Of a stretch of DNA of 64,000 nt, positions 1 to 11,232 are shown in pieces; the stretch's first letter is position 1; every line of letters begins with the position of its first letter. The translations under genes were made by a program, and so were the position numbers. The notes below the pieces were generated by a model that saw only the letters and a list, made by a program, of their open reading frames with translations, ran no database searches and was not told the DNA's origin. The DNA is from an uncultured Desulfobulbaceae bacterium (lineage in GTDB: Bacteria; Desulfobacterota; Desulfobulbia; Desulfobulbales; Desulfocapsaceae), in NCBI GenBank assembly GCA_947311315.1, contig CAMZKN010000111.1:1-64000 (forward strand). The letters run 5' to 3'.

Positions 1-198
1 GGTCGATTCTGACAAAATCCGTTTTTCTTAGAGAAATTTTCGTTTTTAAAATATTATTTCACATAGATGGGAGGCTTATATGAAATATCCAGAGGTATTT
101 AATTTGCTCAGAGAAACAATCCTGATTATACTCATTGTAATTGACATAAACAGCCCACTTCTTTTAGCAATGCAACACCACAGATTTATTCACTTACT

Positions 199-1545
199 AT
201 GAAAACAATCCAAATAAAAAAGGGGCTCGACATCCCGATCTCGGGCCTTCCTGAACAAGCAACCCGCCTGGGCAACCCCGTTCGACAAGTTGCACTGGTT
301 GGCGACGACTACATTGGCATGAAACCCACCATGCTCGTTGCAGAAGGTGACAAGGTTATATGTGGTCAACAGCTTTTTACCGATAAGAAAAATAAAGGGG
401 TTATCTTTACATCTCCAGGTTGCGGAAAAGTTATTGCCATAAATCGGGGTGCCAAACGTAAATTTGAATCGCTTATCATTGAGCTGGACAGTGACGAATC
501 CGTCAACTTTTGCAAACCGGACACCATCCCGGAAACCCAGGATCCTGAAGTTCTGCGCAAGTTGCTGATACAATCGGGATTATGGCCCTCTTTTCGAACC
601 AGGCCCTACGGTAAAACCCCAACTATAGATGCAACACCATCTTCCCTGTTTATCACCGCTGCCGACAGCGCTCCACTTGCCGCCGATCCACAGATCATCA
701 TTAGTAGTTACGGCCATGAATACCAGACAGGCTTGAAAGCACTCAGGCAACTCCTTTCTGTGCCAATCCACTACTGTACCAGCAAAAAGGATCTGCAACC
801 ATTTGAAGAGCTGAGCGATATTGACTACTGGTCCTTCCGTGGGCCCCATCCTTCAGGTCTGCCATCAACTCATATCCATTTCATCGATCCGGTACATGAG
901 AACAAAACTGTCTGGCACATTAATTATCAGGATGTAATCGCTATTGGCCACATGTTGACGACAGGAACGTTGATGACAGAACGGATCGTGGCTCTTGCGG
1001 GCCCTGGCGTTATCCAACCCACTCTTATAAAAACAAGAATTGGCGCTTCACTTGTCGACCTCTGCCGCCGGGAGCTCTCTTTAGATGATCTTCGCATCAT
1101 ATCCGGCTCTGTACTTGACGGGCGTGAATCTGGCGGGCAGACTGCATTTCTCGGCAGATTCCATAACCAGATCTCTGTTGTTGTCGACTCCAGCGGCCGA
1201 TCACTTTTCAACTGGCTCATGCCTGGAAAAGACCGTTTCTCTATAAAACCGGTCTTTTCATCTGCCTTCGCCAAAGTGAGAAAATTCCCTATGAACACCG
1301 CTCTCTGGGGCGGGAAAAGAGCTATTTACCCACTGGGTACCTACAATGAAGTCATGCCACTCGATATTATTGCAACCTCTCTTTTGCAATCCATATCAGT
1401 GGGTGACACAGAAAAATCCAAGGCCCTTGGTTGCCTTGAGCTCATCGAAGAAGACATGGGTCTCTGCTCCTTTGTCTGCCCCGGCAAAAATGAATTTGGC
1501 CCGGTTCTTCGCGAACTGCTGGCAGCCGTAGAACTTGGAGGATAG
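199..1545 (+). CDS. nqrA: Na+-translocating NADH:quinone reductase subunit A
   Basis: 448 aa ORF, NqrA-like N-terminus (IKKGLDIPISGLPEQ), first gene of a complete nqrA-F order. Confidence 0.95.
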   Translation: MKTIQIKKGLDIPISGLPEQATRLGNPVRQVALVGDDYIGMKPTMLVAEGDKVICGQQLFTDKKNKGVIFTSPGCGKVIAINRGAKRKFESLIIELDSDESVNFCKPDTIPETQDPEVLRKLLIQSGLWPSFRTRPYGKTPTIDATPSSLFITAADSAPLAADPQIIISSYGHEYQTGLKALRQLLSVPIHYCTSKKDLQPFEELSDIDYWSFRGPHPSGLPSTHIHFIDPVHENKTVWHINYQDVIAIGHMLTTGTLMTERIVALAGPGVIQPTLIKTRIGASLVDLCRRELSLDDLRIISGSVLDGRESGGQTAFLGRFHNQISVVVDSSGRSLFNWLMPGKDRFSIKPVFSSAFAKVRKFPMNTALWGGKRAIYPLGTYNEVMPLDIIATSLLQSISVGDTEKSKALGCLELIEEDMGLCSFVCPGKNEFGPVLRELLAAVELGG

Positions 1546-1556
1546 AAGAAATCCAG

Positions 1557-2765
1557 ATGAAATTTTTAAGTCAACTCATGGAAAACGCAGGCCGCCATTT
1601 TGGAGAAAACGGGCGATTCAAACGGTTGTATCCACTCTACGAAGCCTTTGATTCCTTTCTTTTTGGTTCCAACCAGACCACCGAGACAGCCCCACATATC
1701 CGGGACTCCATTGATCTCAAACGGATCATGACCACAGTACTGATTGCCCTTTTGCCCTGCACTCTGATGGCTATGTGGAATACGGGCTATCAGGCCAACA
1801 GTGCTCTTGCAGCAATGGGAATCGCAGGCCCTGAAGGCTGGCGTGGTGCCATTATGACACTTGCCGGTTGTGACCCTGCGAGTCTGCTTTCCAATTTTCT
1901 CCACGGCGCCCTCTATTTTCTGCCAATTTACATCGTTACCATGCTGGTGGGTTCTTTTTGGGAATGCGTTTTCAACCTGATACGGGGCCATGAATTCTCC
2001 GAGGCATTCCTGGTCACCGGCCTGCTTTTCACCCTGACACTGCCACCGACAATCCCACTCTGGCAGGTTGCCATTGGGGTTAGTTTTGGTCTTATCTTTG
2101 CCAAAGAGGCCTTTGGCGGTGTGGGCCGTAACTTTATGAATCCTGCTCTGGTTTCCCGGGCCTTTATCTATTTTGCCTACCCGGCCCAGATAACCGGTGA
2201 CGCAATATGGACAGCAGTTGATGGTGTTACCGGCGCTACCGTTCTCAGCCAGTTTGCAGCAGCTGAGCCGGGTCAGGCTCTCGGTTCAATTAACGTCACC
2301 TGGATGCAGACATTTTTAGGTACAATCCCCGGTTCCATGGGCGAAACGTCAACCCTTGCCTGTCTTTTCGGTGCGGCGGTACTGCTCATTACCCGAATTG
2401 CTCCATGGCGCGTGATGGCATCGACCTTAACTGGAGGGCTCCTCTGCGCCATGTTCTTCTACTTCACCGGCAGTGATGTCAACCCGCTTTACAATATTCC
2501 ACCCCACTGGCATCTTGTGCTGGGTGGTTTTGCCTTCGGTCTGGTCTTTATGGCCACCGATCCGGTCTCAGCCGCCCACACCCATACCGGCCAATGGCTT
2601 TACGGACTGTTAATCGGTGTACTTGCCATTATGATTCGGGTTGCCAACCCGGCCTACCCCGAAGGAATTATGCTTGCTATTTTACTGGGTAATGTATTCG
2701 CTCCACTTTTTGACTATTTTGTAATTCAGGCCAATATAAAAAGAAGGACACTACGCCATGGCTGA
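1557..2765 (+). CDS. nqrB: Na+-translocating NADH:quinone reductase subunit B
   Basis: 402 aa multi-TM ORF with FMN-site-like VTGATVLSQ; operon position. Confidence 0.95.
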   Translation: MKFLSQLMENAGRHFGENGRFKRLYPLYEAFDSFLFGSNQTTETAPHIRDSIDLKRIMTTVLIALLPCTLMAMWNTGYQANSALAAMGIAGPEGWRGAIMTLAGCDPASLLSNFLHGALYFLPIYIVTMLVGSFWECVFNLIRGHEFSEAFLVTGLLFTLTLPPTIPLWQVAIGVSFGLIFAKEAFGGVGRNFMNPALVSRAFIYFAYPAQITGDAIWTAVDGVTGATVLSQFAAAEPGQALGSINVTWMQTFLGTIPGSMGETSTLACLFGAAVLLITRIAPWRVMASTLTGGLLCAMFFYFTGSDVNPLYNIPPHWHLVLGGFAFGLVFMATDPVSAAHTHTGQWLYGLLIGVLAIMIRVANPAYPEGIMLAILLGNVFAPLFDYFVIQANIKRRTLRHG

Positions 2766-3546
2766 AGAAAATCCCGCCAAGCCTTTTTATTCAGTACTTA
2801 TCCTGGCCTTTGTCTGTTCAGCTCTTGTTGCAGGAGCTGCAGTAGGCTTAAGACCATTGCAGGAAGCCAACCGACAGCTGGATAAGAAAAAACATATCCT
2901 CTACGCAGCAGGTCTCTTCCAGGAAGGAAAATCCATTGAAGAGATGTTTGCTCCCATTGAAACAAAAATTGTAGAACTTGCCTCGGGCGAATTTGTACCT
3001 GAAACCACAGTGTCACCCAACTCCTACAACCAGCTTAAGGCAGCGCTTTCCAACAGTACCGGACGCAGCCTGACCAGCGAAGAAGATATTGCCAAACTCC
3101 GTCGACTGGAAAAATACTCCCTGGTCTACCTGGTCAGAGAGAATGAGCGGGTTTCACAGATAATTTTGCCTGTTCGGGGTAAGGGACTCTGGTCTACCAT
3201 GTTCGCCTATGTCGCACTCGATGGCGATCTCACCACCATCCGCGGCGTCTCCTTTTATGAACATGGTGAAACACCTGGCCTTGGCGGAGAAGTCGAGAAC
3301 AAAAGATGGCAGGACGGCTGGCGGGGTAAAAAAATATATGGCGACGGCGGCAAGGTCGCACTACAGGTCGTTAAAGGCAAAGGCGCAAATATTGAGCCAC
3401 AAAAATCCCATCAGATAGACGGGCTATCCGGAGCCACACTCACCACCAAAGGGGTAGATAGTCTCATGGAGTTCTGGTTTGGCGACCACGGCTTTAAACC
3501 ATTTTTTGCCCGCCTAAAAGAGACAAAGGAAAAGACTAATGGCTGA
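2758..3546 (+). CDS. nqrC: Na+-translocating NADH:quinone reductase subunit C
   Basis: FMN-binding domain with [12 protein letters not shown] motif; overlaps nqrB end. Confidence 0.95.
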   Translation: MAEENPAKPFYSVLILAFVCSALVAGAAVGLRPLQEANRQLDKKKHILYAAGLFQEGKSIEEMFAPIETKIVELASGEFVPETTVSPNSYNQLKAALSNSTGRSLTSEEDIAKLRRLEKYSLVYLVRENERVSQIILPVRGKGLWSTMFAYVALDGDLTTIRGVSFYEHGETPGLGGEVENKRWQDGWRGKKIYGDGGKVALQVVKGKGANIEPQKSHQIDGLSGATLTTKGVDSLMEFWFGDHGFKPFFARLKETKEKTNG

Positions 3547-4162
3547 AACAAAAACAGAGCTGCTTTCACGCTCCATATTCAAACGGAATCCCATAGCCCT
3601 GCTGGTGCTCGGTATCTGTTCGGCCCTTGCGGTTACGGGTCAGATGACCAGCGCTCTGGTTATGTCTATCTGTGTGACACTGGTTGTTGCATTTTCCAGT
3701 CTGACCATATCCATTGTCCGCCATCACATTCCATCCACTGTACGCATCGGCCTGCAGATCATCGTTATCGCCACCATGGTTATCCTGGTCGATCAGGTCT
3801 TAAAGGCCTTTTATTTTGACCTGTCAAAACAACTTTCCATCTATGTTGGACTGATCATTACCAACTGTATCGTCATGGGCCGTGCTGAAGGTTTTGCCAT
3901 GTCCAACCCGCCAATTCCAAGCTTTATCGATGGTATTGGCAACGGGCTTGGTTACGGGTTTGTTCTTTTATCTGTCTCTTTTGTGCGTGAGCTCTTTGGC
4001 TCCGGCAGCCTGTTCGGTGTCGAGGTACTGCCGCTAACCACCAACGGTGGCTGGTATATCCGCAATGGTATGCTGATCTTGCCCGCCAGCGCCTTTTTCC
4101 TGATTGCCCTGCTTATCTGGCTCCTCAGATCCATTGACCCCAGCCAACAGGAGAAGAATTAA
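3539..4162 (+). CDS. nqrD: Na+-translocating NADH:quinone reductase subunit D
   Basis: Nqr/Rnf-type membrane subunit ([12 protein letters not shown]...), operon context. Confidence 0.95.
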   Translation: MAETKTELLSRSIFKRNPIALLVLGICSALAVTGQMTSALVMSICVTLVVAFSSLTISIVRHHIPSTVRIGLQIIVIATMVILVDQVLKAFYFDLSKQLSIYVGLIITNCIVMGRAEGFAMSNPPIPSFIDGIGNGLGYGFVLLSVSFVRELFGSGSLFGVEVLPLTTNGGWYIRNGMLILPASAFFLIALLIWLLRSIDPSQQEKN

Positions 4163-4770
4163 TGGCACATTATTTCGATATTATTATTCGCTCCATTTTC
4201 CTGGAAAATTTGCCCTTAAGTTTTTTCCTGGGTATGTGCACCTTTCTAGCCATTTCCAAACAGGCAAAAACCGCCATGGGGCTGGGGGCAGCCGTGCTAT
4301 TTATCCAGGTTATTACCGTCCCCATCAATAATCTGATTCTCACCTATGTACTTAAACCGGGCGCTCTGGCCTGGGCCGGTCAACCGGATCTCGATCTCAG
4401 TTTCCTCGGCCTGCTCACCTATATTGCTATTATTGCAGCAGTAGTACAGATTTTAGAGATGGTACTTGATCGTTTTTTACCGGCACTCTACAATACTTTA
4501 GGGATATTTTTACCTCTTTTGACTGTTAACTGCGCCATCTTTGGCGGTACCCTCTTTATGGTTGAACGGGACTACACTTTCGGTGAATCTGTGGCCTATG
4601 GTTTCGGTTCCGGTGCCGGTTTTTTTCTTGCCGTTGTCTGCCTGGGAGGTATCAGGGAAAGACTTGAATATGCCAACCCGCCTAAAGGATTACGGGGACT
4701 AGGGCTAACCTTTATCTCCGCTGGACTTATGGCAATGGCGTTTATGGGACTTGCAGGTATAGAATTATGA
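4162..4770 (+). CDS. nqrE: Na+-translocating NADH:quinone reductase subunit E
   Basis: NqrE membrane subunit ([20 protein letters not shown]), operon context. Confidence 0.95.
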   Translation: MAHYFDIIIRSIFLENLPLSFFLGMCTFLAISKQAKTAMGLGAAVLFIQVITVPINNLILTYVLKPGALAWAGQPDLDLSFLGLLTYIAIIAAVVQILEMVLDRFLPALYNTLGIFLPLLTVNCAIFGGTLFMVERDYTFGESVAYGFGSGAGFFLAVVCLGGIRERLEYANPPKGLRGLGLTFISAGLMAMAFMGLAGIEL

Positions 4771-5984
4771 TTGAGATATATTACGGTGTTGGCTGCTTTC
4801 TGATTATTCAGATGATACTGGTGACGATTATCGTTGTCTCCCGGAAAATATTGCTGCCTGGTGGTGAAATTACCATTAATATAAACGAAAGCAAACAGTT
4901 CCAGGCGCAACCCGGCGGCAAACTGCTCACTACTCTTTCAGACCAGGGAATAATCCTCTCCTCCGCCTGCGGGGGCGGCGGCAGCTGCGGGCAGTGTCGT
5001 TGTATTGTCACGGAAGGTGGTGGTTCCATCCTGCCCACAGAAAAGGGGCAGATAAATAACCGTGAAGCCAGGCAGGGCATGCGTCTTTCCTGCCAAGTTG
5101 GTGTAAAAAGGGATATGAAAATTGAAGTCCCGCCGTCCATGCTCGATGCCAAAAAACTTGATTGCAAGGTAGTGTCCAATAACAACGTTGCCACCTTTAT
5201 AAAAGAACTGGTCATAGGTCTGCCAGAAGGTGAAGATGTCGACTTCAAGGCCGGGGGCTATATTCAGATTGAAGTCCCTCCCCATACTATTGATTATCAG
5301 AACTTTGAAATTGATGAGCGGTTCCTCTCGGACTGGACCAAATTTAAAATGTTCCAGTACAGATCACACGTCTATACCCCGGTCACCCGCGCCTATTCCA
5401 TGGCCAACTACCCTGGAGAAAAGGGGATCATCAAACTGAACGTTCGTATTGCCAGTCCGCCTCCGGGCCAGGATGCAATCCCACCGGGGCAGGTCTCATC
5501 CTATGTCTTCAACCTCCAACCAGGCGACGATGTTACCATCACCGGCCCATTTGGCGAATTCTTTATGGATGAGAGCGATTCAGAGGTTATTCTTATCGGT
5601 GGAGGTGCCGGAATGGCACCGTTGCGCAGCCATGTCTTTGATCTTTTTAAGGCAAAAAAGACCAGCCGCAAGGTTTCATTCTGGTATGGTGGCAGGAGCC
5701 TCAAGGAAGTTTTTTATACAGAAGAATTTAAGGAACTTGAACGCCAGTTTGATAATTTTTCCTTCCACCTTGCGTTGTCCAACCCATTGCCCGAAGATAA
5801 CTGGACCGGCCCGGAAGGGTTTATCCACTTAATCCTCTTAGATGAGTATTTACAGGATCATCCGGCCCCGGAAGATATTAACTATTACCTCTGCGGTCCC
5901 CCCATGATGAATAAGGCTATCTTTGAAATGCTCGACGATCTAGGTGTGGAGCGGGAAAATGTTCATTTTGATGATTTTGGCTAA
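4767..5984 (+). CDS. nqrF: Na+-translocating NADH:quinone reductase subunit F
   Basis: 2Fe-2S motif [14 protein letters not shown] plus FAD/NADH reductase domain. Confidence 0.96.
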   Translation: MIEIYYGVGCFLIIQMILVTIIVVSRKILLPGGEITININESKQFQAQPGGKLLTTLSDQGIILSSACGGGGSCGQCRCIVTEGGGSILPTEKGQINNREARQGMRLSCQVGVKRDMKIEVPPSMLDAKKLDCKVVSNNNVATFIKELVIGLPEGEDVDFKAGGYIQIEVPPHTIDYQNFEIDERFLSDWTKFKMFQYRSHVYTPVTRAYSMANYPGEKGIIKLNVRIASPPPGQDAIPPGQVSSYVFNLQPGDDVTITGPFGEFFMDESDSEVILIGGGAGMAPLRSHVFDLFKAKKTSRKVSFWYGGRSLKEVFYTEEFKELERQFDNFSFHLALSNPLPEDNWTGPEGFIHLILLDEYLQDHPAPEDINYYLCGPPMMNKAIFEMLDDLGVERENVHFDDFG

Positions 5985-5987
5985 GCT

Positions 5988-6167
5988 ATGACAAATTTTA
6001 TTCTTACACTTGGCATCACCTTTTCCCTACTGTTGACAACGGTGTTTTTAATAAGTTTCTGCAAACGACGGCAGAAAAAAACCCGCCATGGACTAACTGG
6101 CATGTGCCATAATACCGGCTCCACAATGTGTACGAGCTGTAGCTCACAACTACAAAAGAAAAGATAA
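5988..6167 (+). CDS. NqrM-like small Cys-rich membrane protein (59 aa), not in the supplied ORF track
   Basis: ATG 3 nt after nqrF stop; translates MTNFILTLGITFSLLLTTVFLISFCKRRQKKTRHGLTGMCHNTGSTMCTSCSSQLQKKR: one N-terminal TM then Cys-containing tail, in the nqrM position. Confidence 0.65.
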   Translation: MTNFILTLGITFSLLLTTVFLISFCKRRQKKTRHGLTGMCHNTGSTMCTSCSSQLQKKR

Positions 6168-6304
6168 CTGGCAAACCAACTACTCCCGGAAGGCTTCGCA
6201 AAACTGCAAAACTGCCCGGGAGTAATATTTACTACAAGTATCCCGTTAAAGAAAAAAGAACACCCGCTTTAACGAAATTGAAAGGTATTATTCGTTACTT
6301 AAAT

Positions 6305-6447
6305 AGTGTCTGAACGAAAACCTGCAAATTTTTTCAAGTTCAAGGCGGGTGATAATTTTAACCGCAGGAATACATTAAGTATTTTGAGGATTAAAATTTG
6401 AGCCCAACGAAGAAATTGGGGAAATTGGTGGTTTTCGGTCGGGCACT
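6305..6447. mobile_element. MITE-like element, full-length copy
   Basis: Imperfect terminal inverted repeats (agtgtctgaacgaaaacc / ggttttcggtcgggcact), flanking TAAATA direct repeat, second copy of interior at 22777-22891. Confidence 0.7.
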
Positions 6448-7627
6448 AAATAGTCATGATGGTTGTACCGCTGTTACCCATCAGACCATAGGTCTGTGCC
6501 ATTGCTACTTTGGCGCCTTCAACCTGGCGCTCGCCACATCTTCCACGCAGTTGGTTTGCACATTCGATCACCTGCCAGAGTGCCTGGGCAGAGAGCGCTT
6601 CACCATGGGACGAGAAACCGCCACTTGGATTTACGGCAAGTTTAGCACCGATCTTTGTCTCACCGTCACGTAGCATCTTATCAGCTTCACCTTCTCCGCA
6701 GAACCCGCATGTTTCGAGATATACAAGATAATGCCAGGAGCTGTTATCGGGAAGCTCAAGTACATCAATATCCTCAGGTCCAATACCTGATTTTTCATAG
6801 GCCTGACGTGAAGCCGAATAACTTTCACTGAGCATTGGTGCTTCAGGAACCGACGGACAGGACAGTGCAGAAATACGGATAGTCGGATCACCATAGATTG
6901 CGCTTCCCATGGTGGTGGCATTGATCTTCACCGGATTGTCAGCCTTTGCAATCAACTCCTCATCGGCGGTTAAAATTACAGCCGCGCCACCGGTGCTAAC
7001 CGGACAAATCTCATAGAGTCTTAGAGGATCACAGACATAAACGGATTTTAAAACCTCTTCTATGCTGTAGGTTTTCTTAAAGCGTGCATGGGGATTTTTG
7101 GAACCATACTCACTCATTAAGACCTTGACCAGGGCCAGATCTTCTTCAGTGGTACCGTATTTTTCCATTCTTTTTCTACATTCCAGTGCCCAGTAAATCG
7201 GGTTGGGCAGTCCACCCATTTTCCATCTGATAACATCACGATCCTGAACCGCGTTATCGGATTTTGCGGTGAGAAAACCTTTAGGCGAAACATCTGCGCC
7301 AAAAGCAAGTGTGGTTTCGGTTTCACCTGCAGCAATGCTATTATAGGCCATGCGAATCGAGGCTGAACCCGTAGCACAGGCATTATAGACGTTAACCACC
7401 GGAATACCGGTTTCGCCAAAAATGGACTCCAGATATTGTCCGGAAAGGTGACCCGCATTACCACCATAGATAAAAATTCCCGCCATAATGGCCTCAATTT
7501 TTTTCCATTCAATGCTGGCATCTTTTAAAGCATTATCGACTGCTACAGCTGCGAAATCGGCAAAGACCTGCTCAGAAAAACCCATCCAGGGGTGTATTCC
7601 GGTTCCTATTATATATACATCTCTCAT
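6446..7627 (-). CDS. Thiolase-family acyltransferase
   Basis: Thiolase fold with NACATGS active-site Cys; likely start at MRDVYIIG with upstream AGGG; downstream partner of DUF35 protein. Confidence 0.85.
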   Translation of the reverse strand: MRDVYIIGTGIHPWMGFSEQVFADFAAVAVDNALKDASIEWKKIEAIMAGIFIYGGNAGHLSGQYLESIFGETGIPVVNVYNACATGSASIRMAYNSIAAGETETTLAFGADVSPKGFLTAKSDNAVQDRDVIRWKMGGLPNPIYWALECRKRMEKYGTTEEDLALVKVLMSEYGSKNPHARFKKTYSIEEVLKSVYVCDPLRLYEICPVSTGGAAVILTADEELIAKADNPVKINATTMGSAIYGDPTIRISALSCPSVPEAPMLSESYSASRQAYEKSGIGPEDIDVLELPDNSSWHYLVYLETCGFCGEGEADKMLRDGETKIGAKLAVNPSGGFSSHGEALSAQALWQVIECANQLRGRCGERQVEGAKVAMAQTYGLMGNSGTTIMTI

Positions 7628-7757
7628 TGTCATCATCCCTTTTAAATTTACGATGGCGTCGTAAAAACTCTTCATCTGCACGCCTCACATATGAAGTTTT
7701 TTACTTATCCATCTCAAATTTTATAAATTTTAATAACATTCATTATTGCGATATTAT

Positions 7758-8192
7758 CTATTTAACAGCTGTAAATGCCCAAGTTACCACTTGCTGCTTT
7801 TCTTTGTTAGTGTACATATCGAGAAGAGTAGTTTCCATCTCCATACCAATCTTCAGCGATTTCAGATCAGTATCAGTTATAATGCCGGTAATCTGAATTT
7901 TTTCGCCTTCAAATTCGACCAGACCAATACCGTACGGGGTAATCTTCTTCTCTGTCTTAAATGGTGCCGGGCAGGGATAATACTGAATGGTGTAACTCGC
8001 CAGCTTACCTTTTTGAGGAAGCAAAACATCTTCCACACCCTCTCGTGAACAACCGGGGCGATGCTGATAATGCTCCTTTGGAAAAAAATACGTCCCACAG
8101 GAGGCGCATTTTGCGCTCATTAGTCTGACTTCGCCTGTCGACCAGTCCACTAAATTTGGTATTCGGGCTACCTTGTTTGCCATGTTTTCCAT
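7758..8192 (-). CDS. Zn-ribbon/OB-fold (DUF35-type) protein
   Basis: Rubredoxin-like Cys motif (CASCGTYFFPKEHYQHRPGC) followed by OB fold; adjacent to thiolase. Confidence 0.85.
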   Translation of the reverse strand: MENMANKVARIPNLVDWSTGEVRLMSAKCASCGTYFFPKEHYQHRPGCSREGVEDVLLPQKGKLASYTIQYYPCPAPFKTEKKITPYGIGLVEFEGEKIQITGIITDTDLKSLKIGMEMETTLLDMYTNKEKQQVVTWAFTAVK

Positions 8193-8228
8193 TTTTGTTC
8201 CTTCCTTAATATCTTATATTATTAAAAT

Positions 8229-8996
8229 CTAACGTCCAACAAACTTCGGTTTTCGTTTTTCAAGAAACGCATTTACGCCTTCAGCTTTATCCTCTAAAGA
8301 GAGTGCCAGTGCATACATTTCGTATTCGTAATCAAGGCCATCCTGCAGACTGGTCTGCATTCCCTTGTTAATTGCCTGCTTGGCAAGTTTCAATGCAGCT
8401 GAACTCTTCGTGGCAATCTTTGCCGCGATCTCTTTGGCAACTGTCATCAGTTCATCCATGGGAACAACACGGTTAACAAGGCCGATCCTATCGGCTTCAT
8501 CAGCCCGGATTATATCACCTGTAAAGATAAGTTCTTTGGCTCTGCATGGGCCGATAAGACGCTGCAAACGCTGGGTACCACCCCCACCAGGAATAATGCC
8601 GAGATTAATTTCCGGCTGGCCAAATTTTGCCTTTTCGGAGGCAATAATCAGATCACAGGCCATGGCAACTTCACAACCACCACCTAAACAAAAGCCATTA
8701 ACGGCTGCAATAACTGGCTTACCAAGTTTTTCAACGATGGAACCTAAACGAACGATATTATGCGCTGCATATGAAGTAGTTGCATGGAATTCTTTGATGT
8801 CAGAGCCGGCAACAAAAGATTTCCCGGAACCGGTCAGGATAAGTACTTTTATCGCCTCATCTTCCTCAATATCCTTTACTGCAGCCGTAAATTCGGCACG
8901 GGTTTGAATATTAAGTGCATTCATCGCCTCGGGGCGGTTAAAGGTAATAACTGCGATGTTTTCTTCTTTTTCTACAATAATGTTTTCAAAACTCAT
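8229..8996 (-). CDS. Enoyl-CoA hydratase/isomerase family protein
   Basis: Crotonase motifs AVNGFCLGGGCEVAMACD, GIIPGGGGTQRL. Confidence 0.92.
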   Translation of the reverse strand: MSFENIIVEKEENIAVITFNRPEAMNALNIQTRAEFTAAVKDIEEDEAIKVLILTGSGKSFVAGSDIKEFHATTSYAAHNIVRLGSIVEKLGKPVIAAVNGFCLGGGCEVAMACDLIIASEKAKFGQPEINLGIIPGGGGTQRLQRLIGPCRAKELIFTGDIIRADEADRIGLVNRVVPMDELMTVAKEIAAKIATKSSAALKLAKQAINKGMQTSLQDGLDYEYEMYALALSLEDKAEGVNAFLEKRKPKFVGR

Positions 8997-9073
8997 AGTT
9001 CCCTCTTTAGGCTGAAAGCATTCTCAGGATGGCTTAGATGGGAGTGCATGGTGCTAAGCCATTCTGTGAATAC

Positions 9074-10453
9074 TTACGATTTTTTCTGCTGGCGGATGCC
9101 ATACTCACATAATTTACTCAGCGCCTTCACACCGGAGATCAGTGATGGGAATACAGGTAACTCTTTACCCATTTCGTCCATGATGACATTTTTATACTTG
9201 TTGTAGCCAACGATCATGCAGATAACCACAGGTTTACCAATCTCTTTAACGATCTTCTGGATGATTTTTTTCTGTACCGCTTCCTGGGTATATTCAAAAC
9301 CAGCAAGAATTATTACTGCAGCATCTATATTGTCATCTCTAAATGCATCGGGAAAAGTTGTTTCCAGGGTTTTGGTGAAGCCAATCTTGGTAACGCTGAA
9401 AAACAGATCCACTGGATTCGCCACCGGAGTATCAAACATGTCCTTTAGTTTTTCCGTTGTTTCCGTGGTAAGTTTTGGCAGCTCAAGGCCATGGCTGGCA
9501 CAAAGATCAGAGACGTTTACACCAACGCTTCCTGCCAGGGTGATAACCGCAATACGATTACCTTTAGGTAGCGGCTGAGTTGAGAAAACCTTGGCAAAAT
9601 CTTTCAGTTCGGTGAAATCATCGGCCATAATCATGCCGGTCTGTTTGGCTGCTGCTTCAACAATCTTGGCATTACTGGCGATACTTCCAGTATGGCTCAT
9701 TGCGGCTTTTGCACCCGCTTCTGTCCGTCCACCGGAGAGAAAGATTACCGGCTTTTCGGCTGCGACTTTTTTTGCAATACGGGTCAGGTTTCTACCATCA
9801 CTGACGGTTTCCAGATACATGGAAATAACATCAACGTCATCCTGAGCTCCAAAGTATTCCAATAGATCATTTTCACTGACATCGCATTTATTACCAATGG
9901 AACAGACCTGCTTGATATTGAGACTTTCATTTTCCACGATATCTGCAGCCATTCCGGCTGCAAGAAGTCCGGATTGTCCGATAAGCACTACGTTGCCCCT
10001 TGGCACTTTCTTATTAATTGGATAGATGGAGGTTACAATATCTCTTGAAACAATACCGGAGCAGTTTGGCCCCATCACCCGGATATCATTTTTCTTTGTT
10101 ATATCGACGATCTGCTGTTGATACATTTTGCCGTCCCCGCCCATTTCGGCAAATCCGGCAGACTCTATAATTACCGCCTTTACTCCCTTTTTGGCACACT
10201 CTTCAACCGTTGCCACGGTAAGTTTCGGCGTAGGGAGAACCGTGATTACCAGATCAACATCTCCTGGTATCTCCGTTACCGAGCGATAGACTTTATAACC
10301 TAAAATCTCATCTGATTTTGGGTTTACCGGATAGACATCTCCGCTGAAATCGCTGTTTGCGATATTATTGACAATGACGTAACCAAGCTTACCGGGTTTA
10401 CCGCTGGCCCCGATAATCGCCACTGATTTTGGTTTAAAAAATAGATCCATCAT
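9074..10453 (-). CDS. ADP-forming acyl-CoA synthetase alpha-type subunit (CoA-binding)
   Basis: N-terminal CoA-binding Rossmann domain (SVAIIGASGKPGKLGY), phospho-His motif MSHTGSIAS. Confidence 0.88.
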   Translation of the reverse strand: MMDLFFKPKSVAIIGASGKPGKLGYVIVNNIANSDFSGDVYPVNPKSDEILGYKVYRSVTEIPGDVDLVITVLPTPKLTVATVEECAKKGVKAVIIESAGFAEMGGDGKMYQQQIVDITKKNDIRVMGPNCSGIVSRDIVTSIYPINKKVPRGNVVLIGQSGLLAAGMAADIVENESLNIKQVCSIGNKCDVSENDLLEYFGAQDDVDVISMYLETVSDGRNLTRIAKKVAAEKPVIFLSGGRTEAGAKAAMSHTGSIASNAKIVEAAAKQTGMIMADDFTELKDFAKVFSTQPLPKGNRIAVITLAGSVGVNVSDLCASHGLELPKLTTETTEKLKDMFDTPVANPVDLFFSVTKIGFTKTLETTFPDAFRDDNIDAAVIILAGFEYTQEAVQKKIIQKIVKEIGKPVVICMIVGYNKYKNVIMDEMGKELPVFPSLISGVKALSKLCEYGIRQQKKS

Positions 10454-10536
10454 AATTGCACCGTCCTTGTTTTCACTCGTCGTTATGGGGTGTTATTTTC
10501 GAATGGGTTTTGATATTTTCGTCTATGCGCCTCTGT

Positions 10537-11232
10537 TTATGATGACAGGATTATTCTGGCGTCAACCACTACTGCCCCATCCTTATAGGCAAAGACCGGA
10601 TTCATATCAATTTCTTCAATTCCCGGAGTTGCGTTAACAAAGTCGGATAATTTCACAAGAATATCACGTAGACATTCAACATCGGCAGGATCCTGGCCCC
10701 GGTATCCCTCGAGCAATTTTCTCCCTTGAATCTCGGTGGTCATATCGATGGCATCATTTTTATCGATGGGCACAATCCTAAAAGATACATCCTTTAAAAC
10801 TTCAACCAGAACACCACCAAGACCAAACATGACAACGGGCCCGAAACTTCCATCATTAATCATTCCCATGATGATTTCCGTACCCATCTTTGCCATACCC
10901 TGCACGGCAACACCTTCTATATTGGCCTCGGGTGCATAGGCGAGGCACGATGTCATAATGTCATCGTAGGCCTTTTCGACCTCTTCACGGGAACCAAGAT
11001 TGACTTTCACACCACCTGCATCACTTTTATGGCTGATGTCGACAGATGAAACTTTTAAAACAATCGGGTAGCCTATTTCTTCGCCAAGCGATACCGCCTC
11101 TTCTTTTGAAGCTGCAAGTACGGTTCGGGTGCAGTTTATTCCCGCTTCACCGAGAATCTGTTTGGCCTCAATCTCGGTGAGTACCGTCCTTTTTTCTTCC
11201 CTGGCCTGACTCAGTATTTGAGCTGTTGTCAT
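10537..11232 (-). CDS. ADP-forming acyl-CoA synthetase beta-type subunit (ATP-grasp)
   Basis: ATP-grasp (KVSSVDISHKSDAGGVKVNL; EIDMNPVF). Confidence 0.9.
   Translation of the reverse strand: MTTAQILSQAREEKRTVLTEIEAKQILGEAGINCTRTVLAASKEEAVSLGEEIGYPIVLKVSSVDISHKSDAGGVKVNLGSREEVEKAYDDIMTSCLAYAPEANIEGVAVQGMAKMGTEIIMGMINDGSFGPVVMFGLGGVLVEVLKDVSFRIVPIDKNDAIDMTTEIQGRKLLEGYRGQDPADVECLRDILVKLSDFVNATPGIEEIDMNPVFAYKDGAVVVDARIILSS

Noticed and set aside
190-573. Minus-strand ORF opposite nqrA, one of many antisense ORFs in the track
   Set aside because: Shadow ORF of a strongly supported CDS; no recognisable domain. The same applies to most other overlapping short ORFs.
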